Below the pieces are notes generated by a model. The model did not search any database. It saw nothing but the letters and a program-made list of their open reading frames with translations, and was not told the DNA's origin. Shown piece by piece: positions 1-8,358 of a DNA stretch of 64,000 nucleotides (position 1 is the first letter of the stretch; each line of letters begins with the position of its first letter). This stretch comes from Labilibaculum sp. K2S (GTDB lineage Bacteria; Bacteroidota; Bacteroidia; Bacteroidales; Marinifilaceae). The stretch lies in assembly GCF_030372765.1 (NCBI RefSeq), contig NZ_JAUCMW010000017.1, forward strand, positions 47,101-111,100. The letters run 5' to 3'. The position numbers and the translations under genes were made by a program.

Positions 1-269
1 TAGTAATAGTTAATTCCTTGTGTTTTATACGATTTTGAAAGTAGATTGGGATCCTGACTTTCCTCTGACAACAGTATGGCTTTTTGGCAAACCAATATAC
101 TCTGTTCAGAAGATACGTTACGCAAATAAGCAGATGAATCCAGATCTTGAAGAATCTGCTGTGTAACTGAATTTTCATTTTGCTGATCAGTATCAACAAG
201 TTTATCGGAATATACAGATGAACTAAAGCAGATCAATATAAAAATCAGAGTCGTACGCAATAGCTTCAT
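1..269 (-). CDS. N-terminal part of a secreted or periplasmic protein, cut by the window edge
   Basis: An open frame runs leftward from an ATG at 269 to the window edge with no stop (about 89 codons). Its first ~22 residues (MKLLRTTLIFILICFSSSVYS) form a clear signal peptide. The following residues are polar, and the part near the edge (roughly SILVCQKAILLSEESQDPNL) looks like the helix pairs of a tetratricopeptide repeat. In Bacteroidota such N-termini often belong to periplasmic TPR sensor proteins that continue into a transmembrane helix and a kinase or LuxR domain, but that part is outside the window, so this is only a guess. The signal peptide and the open frame are seen directly. Confidence 0.6.
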   Translation of the reverse strand, partial: MKLLRTTLIFILICFSSSVYSDKLVDTDQQNENSVTQQILQDLDSSAYLRNVSSEQSILVCQKAILLSEESQDPNLLSKSYKTQGINYY

Positions 270-439
270 AATTAAGAGTTTGTAGTGACGTGAATCAATA
301 GTTTAGATTGGTTTATTCTTATACAAAATAAAGAAATTGTTTCGATAATTTGTACTAAAGATTTATTAATCTTAATCAAAGTCGAATGTATAGAGAGTTA
401 GGAGTAGACTCTTAAATGATTACTTTAAGTAGAAGAGAA

Positions 440-472
440 GAAAAAAAGCCTGATCTTTCGATCAAGCTTTTC
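440..472 (-). terminator. Intrinsic terminator of the FadL-type gene
   Basis: On the minus strand a ten-base stem (AAGCTTGATC, GAAA loop, GATCAGGCTT) is followed by a run of T. It sits about 25 bases past the stop codon of the porin gene. Confidence 0.8.
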
Positions 473-495
473 AATATAATGGGATATGTATGTAA

Positions 496-1746
496 TTACA
501 AGTTGTAGGTGATTCCAATTCCTGGTAAAAACCCAGTGTTTTTGTAAGCTCCTGTGAAATTCCCACTTGGGTCGGTACCGGTAGTTTTCTCACCTTCGAT
601 GTACAATAAAGAAGCATCAACGCTTAATTTATCTGTCAGCATGTAAGAGAAACCTGCTGAGATACCAATTTTATTAGCTCCTGGAGTTTCCGGTGTGTAA
701 AACTTTTTGTTTGTAGGAGTTTCATCGTAGTAGAAACCAGCACGAATATCTAATTTTTCATTAGCCGAATATTGAGCACCGATTCTATAAGTCATGCTGT
801 TATTCCAATTTCTTGTGCTTTTAGAGTCTAATACACTTGCAGGATCATTTTCAAAATTAAAATCCAACGATTTATATTTATTCCATTGTACGAAATTTAC
901 ATCGGCAGAAACCAACCATTTTTCGTCAATTTGGTAAGCAAGTCCGACATTGAAGCTAGCAGGCAATGGTAAAGTTGCAGCAAGTCCACCGTCAGGAAAA
1001 ACTCCTTTAATTTGTGCTGGTAAAGCTTCAGGTATTGTAAAGTCAGCTTCACCATCTGCATAATCTAAGTCGATATCTACTTGCGAGCGATACGAAAGAC
1101 CAATATTTAATTTTCCGGTTGGTTGTAGAAAAACACCTAAGTTGTAGCCATATTTAATTTTACTTCCACTTAGTTCTACTGCACCGTCTGCAATATAGGA
1201 ACCATCAGCAGGATTTCTAATCGGAAAAGCTTTATTTAAACTAAATTCACCATAAACAATATTTAGTCCGGCTCCTACACTAATCCAATCAGCAAGTTGA
1301 TAGGATACGGTAGGCTGAATATAAATAGCTTTCAATTCAATGTCTTGAATCAAATATTTTCCAGACCATGATTTACCCCAATCTACCTTATTTCCAAAAG
1401 GAGTATAAACACCCAAACCAATTGCAAGCTTTTCATTTACTTTCATCGATCCATATAAATAGAATGGTGTTCCTGTTGGGTTATCTGTTTTCTCTTTGCT
1501 TAAAGCTCCTGTGAACTCAGTTTTAATTATGGTTGCAAACCCTCCAACGGAGAAACTATATTTTTGATCTAGTGTAGCTAAAGCTCCTGGATTCCATTGC
1601 ATACTACTTGCATCAAAATTTAATGCCGTACCAACATGCCCCATACCGGTTTGTTTATTACCTTGAACGTTAACAGCGTAACCTTCAGCCTTTACATTAA
1701 TAGCCATAACAATTATCACAACGGCTAAACATATTTTTCTTATCAT
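496..1746 (-). CDS. OmpP1/FadL/TodX family outer-membrane transport protein
   Basis: This is a 416-residue outer-membrane beta-barrel of the OmpP1/FadL/TodX family, which moves long-chain fatty acids or other hydrophobic compounds across the outer membrane. A signal peptide (MIRKICLAVVIIVMAINVKA) precedes the family's plug-like N-terminus, visible as GMGHVGTALNFDASSMQWNP, with the usual NPG/NPA-type turn. Alternating polar and hydrophobic strands rich in Tyr, Trp and Phe follow, and the protein ends on an aromatic-containing beta-strand (GIGITYNL), typical of a barrel. The frame extends 13 codons further upstream, but the ATG at 1746 is preferred because it starts the signal peptide directly. 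The gene is monocistronic, with its own terminator and a candidate promoter at 1771-1801. Substrate is unknown. Confidence 0.9.
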   Translation of the reverse strand: MIRKICLAVVIIVMAINVKAEGYAVNVQGNKQTGMGHVGTALNFDASSMQWNPGALATLDQKYSFSVGGFATIIKTEFTGALSKEKTDNPTGTPFYLYGSMKVNEKLAIGLGVYTPFGNKVDWGKSWSGKYLIQDIELKAIYIQPTVSYQLADWISVGAGLNIVYGEFSLNKAFPIRNPADGSYIADGAVELSGSKIKYGYNLGVFLQPTGKLNIGLSYRSQVDIDLDYADGEADFTIPEALPAQIKGVFPDGGLAATLPLPASFNVGLAYQIDEKWLVSADVNFVQWNKYKSLDFNFENDPASVLDSKSTRNWNNSMTYRIGAQYSANEKLDIRAGFYYDETPTNKKFYTPETPGANKIGISAGFSYMLTDKLSVDASLLYIEGEKTTGTDPSGNFTGAYKNTGFLPGIGITYNL

Positions 1747-1770
1747 AAGTAGATGATTAATTAATTCGGG

Positions 1771-1801
1771 GGAAATATAATCCAATTTATAGGTATTGCA
1801 A
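1771..1801 (-). promoter_or_regulatory. Candidate Bacteroidota promoter of the FadL-type gene
   Basis: Read on the minus strand there is a -33 TTG, a 19-base spacer and a -7 box TATATTTCC, close to the TAnnTTTG consensus. It lies 25 bases upstream of the chosen ATG. The last base of the -7 core is off consensus, so confidence is moderate. Confidence 0.4.
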
Positions 1802-1863
1802 GTAAAATATCAAAACAACGAGTGTGTAAATCTCTTGTATCCCATTGAAATTGGTATGTATAG

Positions 1864-1892
1864 ATGTATCTAAATTTATAAGTAAGATACAT
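1864..1892. promoter_or_regulatory. Operator-like dyad upstream of the Fic gene
   Basis: A perfect eight-base inverted repeat (ATGTATCT at 1864-1871 and AGATACAT at 1885-1892) with a 13-base AT-rich centre lies about 76 bases before the Fic start. It is spaced like a binding site for a dimeric regulator rather than an RNA hairpin. The function is inferred from shape only. Confidence 0.35.
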
Positions 1893-1967
1893 GGTTTTGC
1901 TTCTTGTATTAGTTTTTATTAAATTATTAATACTTTTAACCTGAATAATAATTTCTTATTCAATTAT

Positions 1968-3122
1968 ATGAGCGTTAAGCTGAATAAAAAAACCGGAGGC
2001 GATTTCATTTATCAAAGTTTTAAGGAAGGCTACAAAAGCGTTACGCCCTCTTTAATTAATCGTTCGTTTGAATGGAACGATAAACAAATCAATATACTTT
2101 TAGAGTCTGCCATGCTTGAATTGGGGGAGCTAAATGCCTATTCTAAATTTTTCCCCGGAATTGATAATCATATTCCTTTATTTATAGCTCAGGAAGTTAT
2201 TGCATCGAATTTAATCGAGGGAAATAAAAGTGACTTGTATCAAGCTTTCGTTTCTGATGTTTCTCAATCGTTTAAAAGTCAGTATGCACAAAAAGAGATA
2301 GCGAATCATATTAACGCGATACATTGGGGGGTAAATGAATTGAAAAAGTTTCCATTGTCTGTTCGTTTGGTAAAAGAGGCGCATAAAATCCTGTGTTCCG
2401 ATCTTCCTGCCAAGGAAGAATTTGGAGGAAAGTTAAGATCTTTTTTTCATGCTCGTGAGAATCCTTTTGAAGAGGAGCCGAATTATTCGCCACCCAATAA
2501 ACATGAATTAAAAATATTAATTAATGATGGTAAAAAATTCTGGAGAAATGACGATTTGGAATTACCACAGCTCATTAAAATGGCTATTTCTTTGTATCAA
2601 TTTGAAAATATTCTGCCTTTTTTGGATGGAAATGGAAGAACTGCCCGTATTTTAATTTTGTTTGAGACTATAAGTTTAAAATTTGTGGCTCGTCCAATCT
2701 TCTGTCTATCCGTTTTCTTTGAAAAAAACCGTCTGGAATATTATCATCGTTTAAACTTAATCCGTTCAAAAAATGATATTGAACAATGGATTAAATTTGT
2801 CCTTACCGGAGTTAGGGAAACGGCTTTGTATAGCAAGAATCTTTTAGGCAATGTAGAAGGTCTTACGAAGTATTACGAATCGATTATCGAAGAAAAAATG
2901 GGTAAAAAACGAAAGCAATCAGCCAAACAATTGCTTTCAGAGTTTTATTCGAACCCATTTATGTCGGTTAGTGATGTGAAGGAAAAATTGCAATTGAGTT
3001 TTCAATCAGCAAACTTACTGGTAAAAGAGTTTGAAACACATAACATACTTAAAGAGTATGCCGGTGCCCGCAGAAACAGAGTTTTCTATTTGTGGGAATA
3101 CTTAAATTTATTTGAGTTGTAA
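1968..3122 (+). CDS. Fic-domain protein with inhibitory motif but without the catalytic histidine
   Basis: This is a 384-residue protein with the layout of the large bacterial Fic class. It has an N-terminal helical part with the inhibitory-helix motif S80-x3-E84-G85-N86, a Fic core, and a C-terminal winged helix (about residues 318-384). Fic enzymes normally transfer AMP from ATP using the loop HPFx(D/E)GNGRxxR. Here the loop reads ILPFLDGNGRTAR: the residue at the histidine position is Leu216 (codon CTG at 2613-2615), whereas D220, G221, N222, G223 and R224 are intact. Canonical AMP transfer is therefore unlikely, although nucleotide binding may survive. The frame is otherwise full length, with no stops or shifts, so decay has not gone further. 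It stands alone between FadL and sucD. It could act as a DNA-binding or nucleotide-sensing regulator, which is an inference. Confidence 0.85.
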   Translation: MSVKLNKKTGGDFIYQSFKEGYKSVTPSLINRSFEWNDKQINILLESAMLELGELNAYSKFFPGIDNHIPLFIAQEVIASNLIEGNKSDLYQAFVSDVSQSFKSQYAQKEIANHINAIHWGVNELKKFPLSVRLVKEAHKILCSDLPAKEEFGGKLRSFFHARENPFEEEPNYSPPNKHELKILINDGKKFWRNDDLELPQLIKMAISLYQFENILPFLDGNGRTARILILFETISLKFVARPIFCLSVFFEKNRLEYYHRLNLIRSKNDIEQWIKFVLTGVRETALYSKNLLGNVEGLTKYYESIIEEKMGKKRKQSAKQLLSEFYSNPFMSVSDVKEKLQLSFQSANLLVKEFETHNILKEYAGARRNRVFYLWEYLNLFEL

Positions 3123-3136
3123 TAGAGCCGATAATA

Positions 3137-3177
3137 AAAAAAAGCTTGATTCAAATGTGAATCAAGCTCTTTTTTTA
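3137..3177. terminator. Bidirectional terminator between fic and sucD
   Basis: The stem AGCTTGATTC/GAATCAAGCT has a six-base loop and is flanked by A-runs on the left and T-runs on the right, so it can serve both convergent genes. Confidence 0.85.
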
Positions 3178-3189
3178 TTTGGGAAGGTT

Positions 3190-4068
3190 TTATTTGCCCA
3201 ATACTTCTTTCATTTTTTTACCGATATCTGCAGGTGATTTTACCACATGAATTCCGGCAGCAGCCAAAGCTTTCATTTTTTCTTCGGCAGTTCCTTTGCC
3301 ACCGGCAATAATAGCACCGGCATGGCCCATTCGTTTGCCAGGAGGAGCAGTTTGACCTGCAATAAAAGCAACTACTGGTTTTTCTACATGTTTAGCGATG
3401 TAGGCCGCAGCATCTTCTTCATCCGATCCGCCAATTTCACCAATTAAAACAATGGCTTCGGTTTTAGGATCTGCATTTAAAAGCTTTACCGCATCAATGT
3501 GCTTGGTTCCAATAATTGGATCGCCGCCAATACCAATTGCAGTGGATTGTCCTAATCCAGCTTCGCACAACTGATGAACAGCCTCGTAGGTTAATGTTCC
3601 TGAACGGGAAATAATACCAATTGTACCTGGTTTGTGAATAAAACCCGGCATAATTCCGATTTTAGCTTCACCCGGTGTAATAACTCCCGGACAGTTGGGG
3701 CCAATCAATGTTGTTTTTGGGTATTTTTTAAGATACTCATGAACTTTTAACATATCCAAAGTAGGAATGCCCTCAGTTATACAAACAACCAAAGCAATGC
3801 CTGCTTCTGCAGCTTCCATAATGGCATCTGCAGCAAATGGCGGCGGAACAAATATTACTGATGCATTTGCACCGGTTTTTGCTACAGCACCTCTCATGGT
3901 GTTGTGAATAGGAATTTTATCCATGAACAGCTGACCACCTTTACCAGGAGTAACTCCAGCGACTACATTTGTTCCATATTCTATCATTTGCTGGGTATGG
4001 AAAGCCCCTTCGGAACCAGTGATTCCCTGAACCACCAGTTTAGTATTTTTATCAACTAATACACTCAT
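3190..4068 (-). CDS. sucD: Succinyl-CoA synthetase alpha subunit (SucD)
   Basis: This 292-residue alpha subunit of succinyl-CoA synthetase interconverts succinyl-CoA and succinate with formation of ATP or GTP in the TCA cycle. The N-terminal CoA-binding Rossmann domain contains the VQGITGSEG stretch near residue 13, and PNCPGVITPGE follows in the middle. The phosphohistidine is His249 in MGHAGAII, followed by the glycine-rich GGKGTAEEK segment. Length matches the family. The start codon overlaps the sucC stop by one base (TAATG), so translation is coupled and the subunits are made together. Confidence 0.97.
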   Translation of the reverse strand: MSVLVDKNTKLVVQGITGSEGAFHTQQMIEYGTNVVAGVTPGKGGQLFMDKIPIHNTMRGAVAKTGANASVIFVPPPFAADAIMEAAEAGIALVVCITEGIPTLDMLKVHEYLKKYPKTTLIGPNCPGVITPGEAKIGIMPGFIHKPGTIGIISRSGTLTYEAVHQLCEAGLGQSTAIGIGGDPIIGTKHIDAVKLLNADPKTEAIVLIGEIGGSDEEDAAAYIAKHVEKPVVAFIAGQTAPPGKRMGHAGAIIAGGKGTAEEKMKALAAAGIHVVKSPADIGKKMKEVLGK

Positions 4069-5237
4069 TATGCTTTAATTGTTTTAAGGGTGGCTACTAC
4101 TTTTTCGGCAGCATCCCGTAATTCTGTTGCTGCAATAATATTCATTCCTGATTCTTCCAAAAGCTTTTTACCTTCTTCAGCATTGGTTCCCTGTAAGCGA
4201 ACCACAATCGGCACTTTAGTATCAATATTCTTAATGGCTTCGATAACTCCTTTGGCAACCCGGTCGCAACGAACAATACCTCCAAAAATATTAATCAGCA
4301 CTGCTTTCACACTGCCATCCGAAAGGATAATTTTAAAGCCTTTTTCAACTGTTTCTGCAGAAGCGGCTCCTCCAACATCCAAAAAGTTAGCTGGTTCACC
4401 ACCTGTAAGTTTAATGATGTCCATGGTTCCCATTGCCAGTCCGGCTCCGTTTACCATACAACCAATATTTCCATCCAGTTTAATGTAATTTAAGCCAGAT
4501 CTGCCTGCCTCAATTTCCAATGGTTCTTCTTCATCCAAATCGCGCAAAGCAGTAATGTCTTTATGGCGATACAATGCATTGTCATCAAAATTGGCTTTGG
4601 CATCCAAGGCAATTACATCACCTTCTTTGGTTACAACCAATGGGTTGATTTCAAAAATGGAAGCATCAGTTCCTATATATGCGTTGTAAAGAGCCATTAG
4701 AAACTTAACCCCGTTTTTAAAAGCATCTCCGGTTAAATTTAGAGCAAATGCCATTTGTCTGGCTTGAAAAGCTTGTAAGCCAACAGCAGTATCAACAGCC
4801 ACCTTCATAATTTTTTCAGGAGTTTCTTCGGCTACCTTTTCAATTTCCATTCCACCTTCAGTAGAAACCATAAAGGTAACTTTTGAGGCAGCACGATCCA
4901 TTACAATTCCGGCATACAACTCGCGATCGATATTTGAGGCAGCTTCAATAAGAATCTTTTTTACCAAATTTCCTTCCGGACCGGTTTGGTGTGTAATCAA
5001 TGTCATCCCTAAAATGTCGTTTGCATAACGAGTTACATCCTGAGCTGTGGGTGCAAATTTAACACCTCCGCCTTTTCCTCTTCCACCTGCGTGGATTTGG
5101 GCTTTTACAACTACGGGCAGACCAATTTCGGCGGCAGCCTTTTCAGCTTCCTGAACCGAAAAAGCAATCTTGCTTTCGGGAACAGGTACACCAAACGACC
5201 GTAAAATTTCCTTTGCTTGATATTCGTGAATCTTCAT
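4068..5237 (-). CDS. sucC: Succinyl-CoA synthetase beta subunit (SucC)
   Basis: This 389-residue ADP/GDP-forming beta subunit partners SucD in the TCA cycle. An N-terminal ATP-grasp domain (MKIHEYQAKEIL, then KAQIHAGGRGKGGGVK near residue 45) supplies the nucleotide site. The C-terminal ligase domain has the nucleotide-loop hallmark GCMVNGAGLAMGTMD and the strand VLINIFGGIVRCD. Length and motifs are those of a standard SucC. It is the first gene of a two-gene sucCD operon; a 468-base spacer lies upstream. Confidence 0.97.
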   Translation of the reverse strand: MKIHEYQAKEILRSFGVPVPESKIAFSVQEAEKAAAEIGLPVVVKAQIHAGGRGKGGGVKFAPTAQDVTRYANDILGMTLITHQTGPEGNLVKKILIEAASNIDRELYAGIVMDRAASKVTFMVSTEGGMEIEKVAEETPEKIMKVAVDTAVGLQAFQARQMAFALNLTGDAFKNGVKFLMALYNAYIGTDASIFEINPLVVTKEGDVIALDAKANFDDNALYRHKDITALRDLDEEEPLEIEAGRSGLNYIKLDGNIGCMVNGAGLAMGTMDIIKLTGGEPANFLDVGGAASAETVEKGFKIILSDGSVKAVLINIFGGIVRCDRVAKGVIEAIKNIDTKVPIVVRLQGTNAEEGKKLLEESGMNIIAATELRDAAEKVVATLKTIKA

Positions 5238-5705
5238 TCTTACTAATTTTTTGTTAGGCTTGGAAAAGACCTGCTATTGATCAGTGTTTATTGTTTTGAT
5301 TGATTTTGAACAAGTAAGCAAGTCGGTAACTATTAATATTTAAATGGTTAATTTTTTGACGAACCTAAATATATAAATATCTGCATGAAATAAAAAGTAC
5401 ATTTGCTGTAAATTTAAAAGAGTTTTGAATCTTTTTATTTTCTGAATTTTTGTAGGGTCAGGAGTGATTGAAAATTAGCTGAACTAAGTTGAGAACAGAA
5501 AAACATGTAAAAACTTCCATTTATCGAATAAAATGAAGATTATCCCGATAAAATGAGGGAAGAGACTGTCATATTTAGTAATTTCAAACTCGAAGCAAAT
5601 AATCCATGGTGATTGGATATTTATTGAATGTGGTCAATGATGGTAAATATTTTATTAGGTTAATTATTTGTTTTAATTTTAATCAGAAATTTAAAAGCAA
5701 AAAAA
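5238..5705. other. Divergent intergenic region between sucC and the PspA island
   Basis: No gene was found in this 468-base AT-rich spacer, which must carry the promoters of sucC (leftward) and of the PspA island (rightward). The best -7-like element for sucC is CTAAATATA at 5365-5373 (TATATTTAG on the minus strand), without a convincing -33 partner. A short direct repeat, (G)ATAAAATGA-like, occurs around 5527 and 5549. I found no sigma-54 type -24/-12 pair upstream of the pspA island. Confidence 0.5.
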
Positions 5706-6101
5706 ATGAGCACATATTATAACAAGGTAAAAGATTACCTGTTGAATTTAGAATTCAATATTATTAAAGAAGATAAGGTAGAAGAGCTGTTTGTGGTTGA
5801 AAATCCGGAAGGTGGAATTGCAAATCTGATTGTTGATTGTGAAGATCCGATTTTGATTGTTGAAGGTGTATTGTTTGAGCTGACAAATGATAATCCTGAA
5901 ATTTATAAAGCTTTACTGAAAAAGAACAGAGAAATTATACATGGTGCATTTGTTCTCGATGGATCAGGAAAAAAAGTTCTTTTTAGAGATACTCTTCAGC
6001 TGGAAAATTTAGATCAGAATGAATTAGAGGCAACACTTAACTCTTTGGAAATGTTATTAAGTGAGTACTCGGAAGAGATTATTTCATATTCAAAATTGTA
6101 A
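5706..6101 (+). CDS. YbjN/Tir-chaperone-like small acidic protein, first gene of the PspA island
   Basis: This 131-residue acidic cytoplasmic protein lacks a signal peptide or membrane segment. Its alternating helix and strand pattern (VKDYLLNLEFNI..., LIVDCEDPILIVEGVLFEL, then two long helices) resembles the YbjN / type III chaperone (Tir-chaperone) fold. In E. coli the PspA paralogue YjfJ is likewise preceded by a small protein (YjfI, DUF2170). A role as an adaptor or chaperone of PspA assemblies is plausible but inferred. It lies 21 bases upstream of pspA and is almost certainly co-transcribed. Confidence 0.7.
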   Translation: MSTYYNKVKDYLLNLEFNIIKEDKVEELFVVENPEGGIANLIVDCEDPILIVEGVLFELTNDNPEIYKALLKKNREIIHGAFVLDGSGKKVLFRDTLQLENLDQNELEATLNSLEMLLSEYSEEIISYSKL

Positions 6102-6122
6102 CCTAATAAATCAATATACAAA

Positions 6123-6821
6123 ATGGGAATTTTTAGTAGATTATTCAACGTGGGCAAAGCAGAAGCTCATGCCGCTATAGATAAGTTAGAGGATCCGATT
6201 AAGATGACCGAGCAGGGAATCAGAGATCTGAAAAATGATTTAGATAAGAGTTTGCAGGCTTTAGCAGAGGTTAAGGCAATGGCAATTCGAAGCAAAAGAG
6301 AATTAAATGAGCAAAAATCAGTAGCTAAAAACTACGAGCAAAAAGCAATATTATTATTGCAAAAAGCCGAAAGAGGTGAGCTTGAAATGTCGGAAGCGGA
6401 ACGTTTGGCAACCGAAGCTTTAGCGAAAAAAGAAGATGCAATTTCTACGGTAGCAAGATCTCAGGAAGAAGTTGTTAAATTTGATGCCAGCATTAGTCAG
6501 TTGGATACGAATGTGAAGAAGTTGAAATCGACCATTACCCGTTACGAGAATGAGTTGAAGACTTTAAAGGCTCGTGCCCGCGTTAGTCAGGCTACTCAAA
6601 AAATTAACAAACAACTTTCCGGTATTGATAGTTCGGGAACGGTTGGGATGTTGGAGAAAATGAAAGATAAAGTGGCGCAGCAAGAGGCAATGGCCGAAGC
6701 GTATGGTGACATTGCTTTTGAAAACCGCAGCTTAGATGATGAAATTGACTCTACTTTAAACGAAACTAATGTGAAAGCATCCAATGCATTGGAAGAGTTA
6801 AAAGCAAAAATGAAAAATTAA
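6123..6821 (+). CDS. PspA/IM30 family membrane-stress protein
   Basis: This is a 232-residue PspA/Vipp1 family protein. The N-terminal amphipathic helix (MGIFSRLFNVGKAEAHAAID) and the EDPIKMTEQGIRDLKNDL segment are family hallmarks. Residues 30-160 form a long coiled coil rich in Lys, Glu and Ala, followed by a shorter helix ending in LEELKAKMKN. These proteins assemble into ESCRT-III-like rings and rods on the inner membrane and protect it under stress. No pspF or pspBC genes are adjacent. The neighbours (DUF4178, DUF350, polyamine enzymes, channel) match the YjfJ branch rather than classical pspABC. Confidence 0.92.
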   Translation: MGIFSRLFNVGKAEAHAAIDKLEDPIKMTEQGIRDLKNDLDKSLQALAEVKAMAIRSKRELNEQKSVAKNYEQKAILLLQKAERGELEMSEAERLATEALAKKEDAISTVARSQEEVVKFDASISQLDTNVKKLKSTITRYENELKTLKARARVSQATQKINKQLSGIDSSGTVGMLEKMKDKVAQQEAMAEAYGDIAFENRSLDDEIDSTLNETNVKASNALEELKAKMKN

Positions 6822-6858
6822 AGAGCAGCTGTTTTTACAAATTTGAACGAAATTTAAA

Positions 6859-7395
6859 ATGGGATTGACCGATTTTTTTAAACGGAAACAGCCGAAATAC
6901 GACAGCACCAATATCCGGGTTACCGACCTGGATGTTGGTTTTGTTTTTGAGTATGATCTGTCGAGCTGGGAAGTGCAGACGAGTTATGAGTATGATTGGG
7001 GCGATAATTATTTTTCAAAGGAATATAAGATTAATAATGGCAGCAAAACACTTTTCCTTTCTGTAGAAGATGATGATGAAATAAGCCTGTCGGTTTGCGA
7101 TAAGATTAAAGTTCGTGAATTGGGCGAGAAGGTACTTGCAGATTTATTATCAGATCAGAAACCTCCAACGACCTTAATCTACAAGGATAAGAAATATTTC
7201 CTTGATCAGGAATCACCGGGTTACTTTAATGATAAAGCCCGTGGAGAGGATTGGGTGGAATTTATTTCATGGGATTTTGTTGATGAATCCGGAGAATATA
7301 TTGTTACCATTGAGCAATGGGATGAAAAAGAATTTGAAGCTTCGGCCGGTAAGGCAATAAAGGAATTCGAAATATCTAATATTTTACCTAAATAA
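6859..7395 (+). CDS. DUF4178 family protein
   Basis: This 178-residue protein matches the DUF4178 family in its all-beta, acidic, aromatic-rich pattern: WEVQTSYEYDWG, EYKINNGSKTLFLSVEDDDE, then GEDWVEFISWDF. There is no signal peptide or membrane span, so it is probably cytoplasmic. In E. coli-type islands the protein next to the PspA paralogue (YjfK, DUF2491) has a comparable place and is thought to be related. Molecular function is unknown. It follows pspA by 37 bases. Confidence 0.75.
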   Translation: MGLTDFFKRKQPKYDSTNIRVTDLDVGFVFEYDLSSWEVQTSYEYDWGDNYFSKEYKINNGSKTLFLSVEDDDEISLSVCDKIKVRELGEKVLADLLSDQKPPTTLIYKDKKYFLDQESPGYFNDKARGEDWVEFISWDFVDESGEYIVTIEQWDEKEFEASAGKAIKEFEISNILPK

Positions 7396-7400
7396 GTTAG

Positions 7401-7446
7401 TAAGAGTTATTAATGAAAAGCATCTGACTTTCATCGATAACTCTTA
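7401..7446 (+). repeat. Long intra-operon hairpin between DUF4178 and the next gene
   Basis: The outer arms TAAGAGTTAT (7401-7410) and ATAACTCTTA (7437-7446) pair perfectly, with a further ATGAAA/TTTCAT pairing inside. No T-run follows, so it is not a normal terminator. Its right arm and the following TAACTCGTAATTATAA resemble the right arm of the hairpin at 9245-9308. Confidence 0.7.
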
Positions 7447-7470
7447 ACTCGTAATTATAAACTACAATTT

Positions 7471-8262
7471 ATGAACACAGTAACTAAAGTAATCATTGGG
7501 ATTATTGTAGTGTTTTTTATAGCAAAGACTTGTGGACGATCAGGATCTTCCTCCTCTTCTTCAGTTGCTGAAACATGGAAAAAATCTCCCGTTGATAATC
7601 TGATTAAGGAGTTGAATGATGAACAGAACTTCTCGATAATCCTATTCGATATGGATGCTAATGAAGGTTCTGACGATTACCGTCATCAATATCAGGTGAT
7701 TATTCAGCATCCCGACACGGTAGTAGAACAAAAGTCCGCCTGGAAAAATGTGAGCGAGCCTTTCTTTACTCAGAATATCAATAATATGGGGATGGAAATT
7801 GCCTCGAAAAAAGATGGTGTTGTAACGAAGCAAGCTGTACCTGCAGGATACAATCACTATGTTGGAAATGAGAAATACGGACGATGGGAAAATCGTGGCG
7901 GGTCTTCTTTCTGGGCGTTCTACGGACAATATGCTTTCATGTCGCACATGTTCAATATGGGATCGTACCGACGTTCTTATTGGAATGATTATCGTAGTGG
8001 TGGCTATTATGGAAGTTCAAGAGGATATTACGGCCCTCGCGGAAGTAGTCCGGTTTATGGAACGAAATCTTATACCTCTTCCGGTTCGGGAAGCAGCAGT
8101 AAGTGGGGAAGTAAGCCTTCCACATTTAAGGATAAGGTTCGAAGTAGAGTAAGTCGTTCTTCAAGTTCAAGCAGTGCAAGATCTTCAAGCAAAACAACAA
8201 GAAGTTCATCAAGATACCGCACAAGTTCAACACGCTCCCGCAGCGGTGGATTTGGAAAATAA
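7471..8262 (+). CDS. Membrane-anchored Ser/Arg/Tyr-rich protein, YjfM/YgiB (DUF1190)-like layout
   Basis: This 263-residue protein has one N-terminal membrane helix (about residues 5-22). A Ser cluster follows, then a folded part with KSPVDNLIKELNDEQNFSI (about 39-130), then a long low-complexity tail rich in Ser, Arg, Gly and Tyr. The tail contains SSFWAFYGQYAFMSHMF, SSPVYG and a terminal GGFGK. E. coli YgiB/YjfM (DUF1190) shows the same order: membrane or lipid anchor, SFW-Met-rich patch, xPxYG, Ser-rich tail with GGFG, and it sits beside PspA and DUF350 genes. I therefore regard this as a functional counterpart; sequence homology is not proven. The basic tail would face the periplasm if the N-terminus is a signal anchor. 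Confidence 0.6.
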   Translation: MNTVTKVIIGIIVVFFIAKTCGRSGSSSSSSVAETWKKSPVDNLIKELNDEQNFSIILFDMDANEGSDDYRHQYQVIIQHPDTVVEQKSAWKNVSEPFFTQNINNMGMEIASKKDGVVTKQAVPAGYNHYVGNEKYGRWENRGGSSFWAFYGQYAFMSHMFNMGSYRRSYWNDYRSGGYYGSSRGYYGPRGSSPVYGTKSYTSSGSGSSSKWGSKPSTFKDKVRSRVSRSSSSSSARSSSKTTRSSSRYRTSSTRSRSGGFGK

Positions 8263-8276
8263 TTTTTGGCGTAACG

Positions 8277-8345
8277 AGTATTAGTCCATAGTCTTTAGGC
8301 AAAATGCGATATTTCTATTTACTAACTACTAATTACTAATGTACT
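8277..8345 (+). repeat. Imperfect dyad in the spacer before the DUF350 gene
   Basis: AGTATTAGT (8277-8285) can pair with ACTAATGTACT (8335-8345) with one bulged G. The right side also carries short repeats of the type ACTAACTACTAATTACTAAT. The pairing is weaker than that of the other spacer hairpins in this island. Confidence 0.45.
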
Positions 8346-8358
8346 AAAACAAATACTT

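Noticed and set aside
5500..5700. Sigma-54 promoter for the PspA operon, as in enterobacterial psp
   Set aside because: No TGGC-N8-TGC type pair is present and no pspF gene is adjacent.
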